From Deltaproteobacteria bacterium (GTDB lineage Bacteria; Desulfobacterota; Desulfobacteria; Desulfobacterales; Desulfobacteraceae), in the NCBI GenBank assembly GCA_003647385.1, contig QMMT01000184.1:1-5368 (forward strand): a DNA stretch of 5,368 bases, written 5' to 3'. Positions 1-5,368 of this stretch are shown here, piece after piece. The notes beneath the pieces are model-generated. The model was given only the letters and a program-made list of their open reading frames with translations. It was not told the origin of the DNA and did not search any database. Position numbers and translations under genes: made by a program. Each line of letters begins with the position of its first letter. The first letter of the stretch is position 1.

Positions 1-14
1 GTGAGAGAAATACA

Positions 15-30
15 ATAAAATTAATTTTAT
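15..30. repeat. 16-bp perfect AT palindrome
   Basis: ATAAAATT followed directly by AATTTTAT is a perfect 16-bp inverted repeat with no loop. It is made only of A and T, so it could be a chance product of AT-rich DNA, part of a terminator region of a gene to the left, or a protein-binding dyad. Nothing else in the window repeats it. Confidence 0.35.
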
Positions 31-50
31 CCGTTTTATTAAATAGTTAC

Positions 51-63
51 AATGCATGGCATT
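51..63. repeat. Palindrome AATGC-ATG-GCATT
   Basis: This is a 5-bp perfect inverted repeat around a 3-nt centre, with the core TGC-N3-GCA. The same core recurs at 98-106 and 130-138 within the dyad cluster further downstream, so this may be an outlying member of the same set of binding sites, 45 bp upstream of the next centre. It is short enough to arise by chance. Confidence 0.35.
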
Positions 64-95
64 CAAAATAAAGAAACCCAATTGAGTTTAAAAAA

Positions 96-140
96 TGTGC
101 GCGGCATAAAAGTGTGCGGCACACATATGTGCCTTGCACA
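96..140. promoter_or_regulatory. Cluster of three tandem inverted repeats, candidate operator or activator sites
   Basis: Three small dyads lie in a row: TGTGC-GCG-GCATA (96-108), TGTGC-G-GCACA (113-123) and TGTGC-CTT-GCACA (128-140). Their centres at 102, 118 and 134 are exactly 16 bp apart. The second and third also nest into a larger dyad centred between 126 and 127, with AAGTGTGC at 110-117 pairing with GCACACTT at 136-143 around a perfect CACATATGTG at 122-131. The cluster ends just before the predicted -35 box, where an activator or repressor would bind. The encoded NtrC-type regulator has a Fis-type HTH and such proteins bind dyads as dimers, so autoregulation is a reasonable inference. 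An alternative reading is a terminator for a gene to the left: the 110-143 stem is strong but is followed by only a weak T-tract (TTATTCTATT). Confidence 0.45.
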
Positions 141-149
141 CTTATTCTA

Positions 150-178
150 TTGGCTATTATATCAAAGACTGTTATAGT
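150..178 (+). promoter_or_regulatory. Predicted sigma-70 promoter of the kinase-regulator-peptidase operon
   Basis: TTGGCT (150-155, four of six matches to TTGACA) is separated by exactly 17 nt from TATAGT (173-178, five of six matches to TATAAT). Transcription would start near 185 and leave a leader of about 30 nt before the GTG start at 218. A second, weaker option is TTGCAC (134-139) with TATTAT (155-160) at a 15-nt spacer. AT-rich DNA gives many chance -10 boxes, so this is a prediction only. No sigma-54 (-24 GG / -12 GC) promoter was seen. Confidence 0.45.
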
Positions 179-206
179 ATAAAAAATCAAATTATAAATA
201 AAATAT

Positions 207-212
207 AGGTGA
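207..212 (+). promoter_or_regulatory. Ribosome binding site that decides the kinase start
   Basis: AGGTGA lies 5 nt before the GTG at 218. The same AGGTGA lies 4 nt before the ATG of the next gene, so it seems to be the local form of Shine-Dalgarno site. The earlier in-frame GTG at 209 lies inside this site and has no Shine-Dalgarno sequence of its own, only A/T bases upstream. Confidence 0.65.
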
Positions 213-217
213 GGATT

Positions 218-2236
218 GTGTCCAAAATACTGGAGATCAAGGATCAATATCGTTTAATTATAGAAGATATGCCGGTACTGATTTGCAGTTTTCTGCCGGA
301 TGGCAAGATCACATTTGTTAATAGAACCTATTGTGAACAATTTAACAAGACCTACGAAGAACTGATCGGTTCAAGTTTTCTATCGGTGATCCCCAAAGCC
401 AAACAAAAAATTATGATGGACATAATTTCAGTGCTGACACCTGATTCGCCTATACAGTCCCACGAACACCCAGTCATTGCACCTGATGGTGACATTCGAT
501 GGCAGCGGTGGGCTAACTGCGCGGTGTTTGATGATCATGGAAAACTCATCGCGTACCAGTCCATCGGTGAAGACATCACCGAGTACAAGCGAAAGCAGAA
601 AATTATTTTTAAAAAAAACAGGGCATTGAAACTATACAGCGAATGCAACAAAATTATTGTGCATGGCAAAAATGAATCTGATATCCTCAATAAAATCTGT
701 CGGGTTATTGTTGAACAGGGAAATTACAGATTTGCCTGGATAGGTTTTGCCGGCCAGGACAAAGAAAAAAGCGTGCGTGCAGTCGCCCGGCATGGATTGG
801 AGGAAGGATATCTTGACAACCTGAATATTACGTGGGCTGACACAAAATTTGGCCAAAGCCCTTCAGGCAAAGCAATACGTGAGAACAAACCTGTTATCAG
901 CAAACAAATTGCTTCTGATCCAAATTTTAGACCATGGAAAGAAAAAGCCCAAAAGCGTGGATATCTCTCAAACATAGCCTTGCCCTTGAATTTCGAGGAC
1001 CAGGCGTTTGGCGCTTTGAGTATTTATGCCTCTAAAGCAGATGTGTTTAGTACTGAAGAAATAAAACTTTTAGAGGAACTTACAAATGATCTGGCCCATG
1101 GCATTATGGCAATACGATCTCAAAAAGATGTCAGACGTGCTGAAAAAACGATACGAAACGAGCGTGACAAACTCCAGAATGTGGTCAACAGTATTGGGGA
1201 AGGCATGTATCTTGTCAATAAGGACTTTGTTATTGAATTTCAGAATAATATTATAAGAGATCAATTTGGAGGATCGGTAGGCCAAATATGTTATAAAAGT
1301 ATTTTTCAAAGAAATAAACCTTGCGATTTTTGCCTCATGCAGGAATCCATAAATGAGAATTGTATTAAACAATTGGAGACAGATTTTCTGGATCAAAAAC
1401 ATTATGATATTTTTTTCTCACCTTTTCAAGAATCGGATAAAGAAATAAAATCTATTATTGTAATGAGGGATATCACTGAAAAAAATCATCTTCAAGCCGA
1501 GGCCATCCGTGTCGGGCATCTTGCATCACTTGGTGAACTTGCTGCCGGCGTTGCACATGAGATTAATAATCCGATTACCGGCATCATCAGTATTGCTGAA
1601 ATCCTTACGGATAAATTCCATGAACTTGGCGGGGACAAAACAATCCCGGAACGAATTGTCAATGAGGGTGAGCGAATAGGAAAAATTGTAAAAAATCTAC
1701 TTTCATTTGCAAGGGATAAAAAGGAAGAGTACAGTCCTGCACATGTTAATGATATCCTCAAATTAACACTTGAGCTTGTGGAAAAACAGATCTCTAAAGA
1801 CGGAATACAAATATCAGTCAATATCCCTTCTGACATTCCTAAAATCGATGCCCGCAGTCAGGAAATCCAGCAGGTATTCTTAAATATCATCAGTAATGCC
1901 CGTTATGCCCTGCAGAAAAAATATCCAAAACCCCATGAGAACAAAATTCTTAAAATCAATGGAGATAAAATTAAAATAGGGGATAAAAAGTATGTACGTT
2001 TAACATTTCATGACAAAGGTTTAGGAATTTCAAAAGATATACTCGACAGGGTGGCCAACCCCTTTTTTTCGACCAAACCCCAGGGGGAAGGGACAGGACT
2101 GGGGCTTTCCATCAGCCATGGAATTATCAAGAACCATGGGGGAAATCTCTGGTTTGAAAGTCAAAAAAATGACCATACAAAGGTCATTGTCGATCTGCCC
2201 ATTCACAACGGCCGGTCATCACAGGTGAAAATATGA
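218..2236 (+). CDS. Cytoplasmic PAS-GAF-PAS sensor histidine kinase
   Basis: This is the sensor of a two-component system: it autophosphorylates on histidine and passes the phosphate to the regulator encoded next. Numbered from GTG-218 (672 aa), the order is PAS1 (about 15-122, ending GEDITEYKRK), GAF (about 140-300), a coiled-coil-like linker (300-322), PAS2 (about 320-420, ending MRDITEKNH), HisKA (about 432-500) and HATPase_c (about 550-662). The H-box AAGVAHEINNP carries the phospho-acceptor H447; the following E448xxN451 matches the motif linked to phosphatase activity in HisKA kinases. The N-box (N556, N560), G1 box (HDKGLGI, D599), F-box (NPFFSTK) and G2 box (GTGLGL, 625-630) are intact, so it should be active. 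No membrane segment or signal peptide is visible, which points to an intracellular signal. PAS2 carries C358, a CxxC pair (C369, C372) and C382, as in many Desulfobacterota sensor PAS domains. The ligand is unknown. It overlaps the next gene by 4 nt. An upstream GTG at 209 would add three residues. Confidence 0.93.
   Translation: MSKILEIKDQYRLIIEDMPVLICSFLPDGKITFVNRTYCEQFNKTYEELIGSSFLSVIPKAKQKIMMDIISVLTPDSPIQSHEHPVIAPDGDIRWQRWANCAVFDDHGKLIAYQSIGEDITEYKRKQKIIFKKNRALKLYSECNKIIVHGKNESDILNKICRVIVEQGNYRFAWIGFAGQDKEKSVRAVARHGLEEGYLDNLNITWADTKFGQSPSGKAIRENKPVISKQIASDPNFRPWKEKAQKRGYLSNIALPLNFEDQAFGALSIYASKADVFSTEEIKLLEELTNDLAHGIMAIRSQKDVRRAEKTIRNERDKLQNVVNSIGEGMYLVNKDFVIEFQNNIIRDQFGGSVGQICYKSIFQRNKPCDFCLMQESINENCIKQLETDFLDQKHYDIFFSPFQESDKEIKSIIVMRDITEKNHLQAEAIRVGHLASLGELAAGVAHEINNPITGIISIAEILTDKFHELGGDKTIPERIVNEGERIGKIVKNLLSFARDKKEEYSPAHVNDILKLTLELVEKQISKDGIQISVNIPSDIPKIDARSQEIQQVFLNIISNARYALQKKYPKPHENKILKINGDKIKIGDKKYVRLTFHDKGLGISKDILDRVANPFFSTKPQGEGTGLGLSISHGIIKNHGGNLWFESQKNDHTKVIVDLPIHNGRSSQVKI
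2223..2228 (+). promoter_or_regulatory. Ribosome binding site of the response regulator, inside the kinase gene
   Basis: AGGTGA lies 4 nt before the ATG at 2233 and within the last codons of the kinase. With the ATGA overlap (start 2233-2235, stop 2234-2236) this suggests translational coupling, which would keep the two partners in a fixed ratio. Confidence 0.6.
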
Positions 2237-3960
2237 AATCAAAGATACTTATCGTTGATGATGAAGAAAACATCCGTTTCGGTTTTGAAATGATCCTTGC
2301 TGATCAGGGCCATGATGTTATGACAGCCATAAATTTTGATTCAGCTCTAAAAATTATTTCAGACACGGACCCTGATTTGATAATTACCGATATTATCCTG
2401 GGGGGCAACACAGGAATTGATCTTCTCCATGAAATAAAAAACAGAAAAATGCACTGTCCTGTTATTATGATAACCGGTGAACCCAATATTGAGACTTCAG
2501 CTGAGGCAGTACGCCTTGGAGCATTTGACTATACAACTAAACCGATTCGAAAAGAAGCTCTCCTACGCATCACCACTCATGGCCTTCAACATAAAAAACT
2601 TCTGGACAATAAAAAGCAATTGGAAATGGATAATTTACAGGCTCGCCATAAAATGGAGGCTATATTTCGAAGCCTGAAAGATGCTGTTATCACGATAGAT
2701 CATAACTTGCAGGTGATTGAGGCCAATGATGCGGTAAAAAATATCTGCAAACTTTCAGTCAAAGATATTATTGGAAAAAATTTTGCCAACATTCAAACAT
2801 TTTGCAGTAAGTCATGTATAAATATCTTAAAAAAAACATTGAAGACAAAAAAAACAATGGGAGAAGTTAGAATTGAATGCCGGCATTCTGAACAGAATCA
2901 ACAGGTGGTACTTGTAACCGGTTCACCGCTCAGACACGATGACAACAAGTCACTTGGAGCTGTGCTTGTTATCAGAGACATTACACGGCTTACAAAATTA
3001 GAACGCCGGTTAAAAGAACGCCACCGATTTCACCGTATGATTGGAAAAAGCAGCGGGATGCAAAAAATGTATACGCTCCTGGAAAATCTTGCAGACACAG
3101 ACAGTACGGTTTTGATTACCGGTGAAACCGGAACCGGCAAGGAACTGGTGGCGCATGCCATTCACTATAACAGTACGCGTAAAGAAAACCCTTTCGTAAA
3201 AGTCAATTGCAGTGCCCTGGCTGAAAACCTTCTTGAAAGTGAACTATTCGGGCATGTTAAAGGGGCATTTACAGGTGCCGTTAAAAACAAGACAGGTCGA
3301 TTTCAAATGGCAGATCACGGCACAATTTTTTTGGATGAATTTGGTGATATTTCTCCTTTAATCCAGCTTAAACTTTTAAGAGTTCTACAGGAAAGAGAAT
3401 TTGAGCAGGTGGGTGATTCAACCCCGATAAAAATAGATGTACGCATCATTGCTGCTACAAATTGCAATCTTAAAGAAAAAATCAGACTTGGAGAGTTCAG
3501 GCAGGATTTATATTACCGGATTAAAGTTGTGGATATCCCCATTCCTTCACTCAGGGAAAGACGCGAAGATATCCCTCTTTTATCAGACCACTTTTTAGAA
3601 ATGTTTAACAAGCGTTTTAAAAAACAGATTGATGGACTGTCAAATGAAGTTATTAATGCATTTTTGAACTATTCCTGGCCGGGAAATATAAGAGAACTTG
3701 AACATGCCATCGAACATGGTTTTGTTTTATGCCAGGAAAAAACCATGTTGTTCGAGCACCTGCCAGTAGAAATACAAGATTATTTAAGAATTGAAAAACC
3801 AATTCGCCTGGAAAAATCCTCGCCGGATAAGGAAGAGATCATTCATGCCTTAAACAAGACCGATTGGAACAAATCTAAAGCAGCCCGCCTGCTCGGTATA
3901 GGTCGTAGAACCATCTATCGGAAAATTGAAGAATATAAAATTTTAAAACCAAAGGAATAA
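2233..3960 (+). CDS. Sigma-54-dependent response regulator, REC-PAS-AAA+-Fis HTH (NtrC family)
   Basis: This 575-aa protein is an enhancer-binding activator that uses ATP to open sigma-54 RNA polymerase promoters when phosphorylated. The receiver (about 1-118) has acidic pocket D9/D10, phospho-acceptor D53, switch T81 and K103, all intact. A coiled-coil-like linker (about 119-142) leads to an extra PAS domain (about 143-255, ending VIRDITRL), absent from classical NtrC. The AAA+ domain (about 270-500) has Walker A GETGTGKE (297-304), the sigma-54-contacting GAFTGA (344-349), Walker B IFLDEFGD (365-372), FRQDLYYR (422-429) and sensor II WPGNIREL (482-489). The C-terminal Fis-type HTH (about 533-572) includes NKSKAARLLGIGRRTIYRKI. 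The PAS domain contains C172, C191, C195 and C216, possibly a redox or metal site. Its partner is almost certainly the kinase encoded immediately upstream, since the genes overlap by 4 nt. Target promoters are not visible here. The family call is very secure; the regulon is unknown. Confidence 0.95.
   Translation: MKSKILIVDDEENIRFGFEMILADQGHDVMTAINFDSALKIISDTDPDLIITDIILGGNTGIDLLHEIKNRKMHCPVIMITGEPNIETSAEAVRLGAFDYTTKPIRKEALLRITTHGLQHKKLLDNKKQLEMDNLQARHKMEAIFRSLKDAVITIDHNLQVIEANDAVKNICKLSVKDIIGKNFANIQTFCSKSCINILKKTLKTKKTMGEVRIECRHSEQNQQVVLVTGSPLRHDDNKSLGAVLVIRDITRLTKLERRLKERHRFHRMIGKSSGMQKMYTLLENLADTDSTVLITGETGTGKELVAHAIHYNSTRKENPFVKVNCSALAENLLESELFGHVKGAFTGAVKNKTGRFQMADHGTIFLDEFGDISPLIQLKLLRVLQEREFEQVGDSTPIKIDVRIIAATNCNLKEKIRLGEFRQDLYYRIKVVDIPIPSLRERREDIPLLSDHFLEMFNKRFKKQIDGLSNEVINAFLNYSWPGNIRELEHAIEHGFVLCQEKTMLFEHLPVEIQDYLRIEKPIRLEKSSPDKEEIIHALNKTDWNKSKAARLLGIGRRTIYRKIEEYKILKPKE
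3951..3956 (+). promoter_or_regulatory. Ribosome binding site that decides the S66 peptidase start
   Basis: AAAGGA ends 6 nt before the ATG at 3963 but only 3 nt before the ATG at 3960, which shares its A with the TAA stop of the regulator. Spacing favours 3963. The choice changes the protein by a single methionine. Confidence 0.5.
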
Positions 3961-3962
3961 TG

Positions 3963-4970
3963 ATGAAACTCAACAGAAACGATACGATCGGTTTTTATTC
4001 TCCCTCCACGCCCATAACCTTTTTCTGCCCCACCCGGTTTGAAAGGGCTAAAGCATTTTTGACCCAAAAAGGTTTTAAGCTCAAACCCGGCAGCCTGACC
4101 AGGAAAAGAGATGGATACCGATCCGGGAGTATTGCAGCCAGAGCAGATGAATTAAATGAACTTATCCGGGATCCTGAAGTAAAATGCATCATCTCAACCA
4201 TCGGCGGCATGAACTCAAACTCCCTTCTTCCTCACATTGATTACCAGGCTATTAAGGATAACCCCAAAATATTTATAGGATATTCCGATGTCACTTCCAT
4301 ATTGCTGGGCATTTATCAGATGACCGGAGTAACAACATTTTACGGGCCTGCTCTTGTGGCTTCCTTTGGAGAATTTGCCCCCTATGATGAGATGACATTT
4401 AAATATTTTGCCGATATTTTTATGGGAGATCAAACCCTGCCGTATGAATTTAAAAAACCATCTTTCTGGACAGAAGAAAACATTGACTGGGAAGAACAAA
4501 CCAGAAGTAAAAACAGGGTTGAAAACAAATGGATTACCTGCAATGGGGGTGTTGCAAAAGGACGACTTATCATTGGCAACCTGAACACCTTAACCAGTAT
4601 CTGGGGAAGCAGGTATATGCCCAAAATTGATAAAGGAGATATTCTTTTTATTGAAGACACACAGAAAAGTGCCGCCATGCTTGAACGGCTGTTTTCATTT
4701 TTAAAGGTAAACCAGGTGTTTGAAAAAATAGGTGGCCTGATCCTTGGCAAGCATGAAAATTTCAATGATCAGGGAACTCAAAGGGTGCCCTATCAAATCC
4801 TAGAAGAAGTTATAGGAGATTATCATTTTCCTTTTCTGGCCGATGTAGACTGCGGCCACACCCATCCCATGTTTACCATGCCCATTGGCGAAAGAATAGA
4901 ATTAAACGCCTCAAAACAGACCATAACCCTTCTTTCTTCAAAAACAAAGATTTCGTGCCTCAATAAATGA
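3963..4970 (+). CDS. Peptidase S66 family protein, MccF/LD-carboxypeptidase type
   Basis: This 335-aa cytoplasmic serine peptidase has no signal peptide. The family includes LdcA, which removes the terminal D-Ala from tetrapeptide muropeptides in peptidoglycan recycling, and MccF, which cleaves microcin C7-type acyl-sulfamoyl adenylates and gives self-immunity. The N-terminal domain shows STIGGMNSNSLLPHIDY followed by IFIGYSDVTS with the nucleophile S108. The C-terminal domain gives E231 in LFIEDTQ and H299 in DCGHTHPM, completing the Ser-Glu-His triad. Spacing Ser-Glu (123) and Ser-His (191) is close to that recalled for E. coli MccF (125 and 192), and the long insert with W169 and W176 (FWTEENIDWEE) is more like MccF than the shorter LdcA, so the MccF branch is favoured. 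The gene starts 2 nt after the regulator stop, so it is probably co-transcribed. Its 3' end overlaps the convergent decarboxylase gene by 33 bp. Substrate is not determined. Confidence 0.9.
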   Translation: MKLNRNDTIGFYSPSTPITFFCPTRFERAKAFLTQKGFKLKPGSLTRKRDGYRSGSIAARADELNELIRDPEVKCIISTIGGMNSNSLLPHIDYQAIKDNPKIFIGYSDVTSILLGIYQMTGVTTFYGPALVASFGEFAPYDEMTFKYFADIFMGDQTLPYEFKKPSFWTEENIDWEEQTRSKNRVENKWITCNGGVAKGRLIIGNLNTLTSIWGSRYMPKIDKGDILFIEDTQKSAAMLERLFSFLKVNQVFEKIGGLILGKHENFNDQGTQRVPYQILEEVIGDYHFPFLADVDCGHTHPMFTMPIGERIELNASKQTITLLSSKTKISCLNK

Positions 4971-5368
4971 TTTAACAGAAAGAGAAACATCCTTTTCAGT
5001 GGTTGCCCATGAGCATATGCTTAATCGAATCACATCCATGTCCTCCCATTTAGACCCGCCACACCAGCAAACCCTTAATTTTTGGATGTTTTCAAGCGTT
5101 CTCAGCGTTAGCTCATCTGTTTCACATCTAACAAGGACCTGATTAAAAACAACATCATTTACAATGTCAAATCCGGCTTCAGTCAGCTCTTTTTTAAATT
5201 GAAGAGCCCTCTCATGAAATCCAGTAATCATCTGACCAAGCCCTTTTTTGCCAAGAAACTTTAAAGCAGACCATATCTCAAATATTCGGGCCCTCCTTGA
5301 CATTTCAGGGGTGTAAAACATGCCGTCACGCCCTTTGCCCAACACAATATAAGCACCTGACATATGAA
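4938..5368 (-). CDS. Group II PLP-dependent amino acid decarboxylase, C-terminal part (runs off the right edge)
   Basis: Only the last roughly 143 codons, counting the stop, are in the window. The frame is still open at the edge (a His codon precedes the first Met at 5361-5363), and family members are usually about 450-500 aa, so that Met is internal. The sequence matches the C-terminal region of the glutamate / aromatic-L-amino-acid decarboxylase group, often labelled aspartate aminotransferase family: SGAYI, then RDGMFYTPEMSRRAR, WSALKFLG, FNQVLVR, CWCGGSKW and finally RLSICSWATTEKDV. These fold as the small domain of the PLP type I fold and complete the substrate entrance. The PLP-binding lysine lies upstream, outside the window, so activity and substrate (glutamate, tyrosine, DOPA-like, aspartate or other) cannot be judged. 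It is convergent to the three-gene operon and so separately transcribed. A cysteine pair (CWC) in the GG-x-W segment is slightly unusual. Confidence 0.85.
   Translation of the reverse strand, partial: HMSGAYIVLGKGRDGMFYTPEMSRRARIFEIWSALKFLGKKGLGQMITGFHERALQFKKELTEAGFDIVNDVVFNQVLVRCETDELTLRTLENIQKLRVCWCGGSKWEDMDVIRLSICSWATTEKDVSLSVKSFIEARNLCF

Larger units (their letters stand above)
1..217. other. AT-rich non-coding leader upstream of the two-component operon
   Basis: No reading frame here resembles a protein. All three forward frames are short and closed by stops, and the only reverse frame of any length has a low-complexity composition with no recognisable motif. The segment is AT-rich with one GC-richer island (about 96-140) that contains nested inverted repeats. 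It also holds two isolated perfect palindromes (15-30 and 51-63) and a sigma-70-like promoter close to the first gene. The 3' end of an upstream gene may lie just outside the left edge, but nothing in the window shows this. Confidence 0.7.

Noticed and set aside
1..46. Tail of an upstream gene at the left edge
   Set aside because: Forward frames meet stops quickly and the readable residues match no family, so nothing supports a coding call.
110..143. CRISPR repeat, riboswitch or attachment site in the leader
   Set aside because: There are no regular spacers between long repeats, no known riboswitch fold is recognisable, and no integrase or tRNA gene is nearby. A protein-binding dyad array or a simple hairpin explains the sequence better.
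151..168. TGGC at 151-154 (and at 57-60) as a sigma-54 -24 element
   Set aside because: No GC dinucleotide lies at the required distance for a -12 element in either case, so the sigma-54 promoter pattern is not met.
47..247. Reverse-strand reading frame of 66 codons over the leader
   Set aside because: It has a low-complexity, aromatic and isoleucine-rich composition, no motif and no clear ribosome binding site, and it crosses both the dyad array and the kinase start. It is most likely chance.
1070..1836. Reverse-strand frames of 110 and 114 codons inside the kinase gene
   Set aside because: They are antisense shadows of a gene with intact PAS2, HisKA and ATPase motifs, and they show no domain of their own.
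4215..4765. Reverse-strand frames of 94 and 111 codons inside the S66 gene
   Set aside because: They are shadows of a gene with a complete catalytic triad and have no recognisable protein features.
4925..4985. Possible terminator between the convergent genes (short CTTTCT/AGAAAG and TCTTT/AAAGA pairings)
   Set aside because: The stems are only five or six A/T-rich base pairs with long loops and no adjoining T-run, which is too weak to call a terminator.

Overview
The window looks like a chromosomal segment from an anaerobic member of the Desulfobacterota (deltaproteobacteria), most plausibly a Desulfobacter/Desulfobacula-like sulfate reducer. This is inferred from the style of the proteins: a soluble PAS/GAF kinase with a CY...PCxxC PAS domain, an NtrC-family regulator with an extra PAS domain, and moderately AT-rich coding DNA. 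It is not based on any marker gene.

Layout: (1) Positions 1-217 are an AT-rich non-coding leader. It holds a cluster of small inverted repeats built on TGC/GCA half-sites, then a plausible sigma-70 promoter. (2) Positions 218-3960 encode a two-component pair: a cytoplasmic PAS-GAF-PAS histidine kinase and a sigma-54-dependent response regulator (REC-PAS-AAA+-Fis HTH). The two genes share an ATGA stop/start overlap. (3) A third same-strand gene follows with essentially no gap. It encodes an MccF/LdcA-type serine peptidase of family S66, probably in the same operon. (4) A convergent gene enters from the right edge and encodes the C-terminal part of a group II PLP-dependent amino acid decarboxylase. 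Its 3' end overlaps the peptidase gene by 33 bp.

How the genes may work together: the kinase integrates small-molecule or redox cues through three sensory domains and phosphorylates the regulator. The regulator has its own sensory PAS domain and drives RNA polymerase-sigma-54 at promoters that are not evident in this window. The peptidase may be co-expressed for muropeptide recycling or for detoxifying peptide-nucleotide-type compounds, but its functional link to the two-component system is inferred from position only. All catalytic residues needed for activity are visible in the three complete proteins, and no mobile element, RNA gene or CRISPR array was seen.

No clearly new system is evident. 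The most interesting points are the phased dyad array in front of the operon, the cysteine-bearing PAS domains in both signalling partners, and the S66 peptidase attached to the two-component operon.
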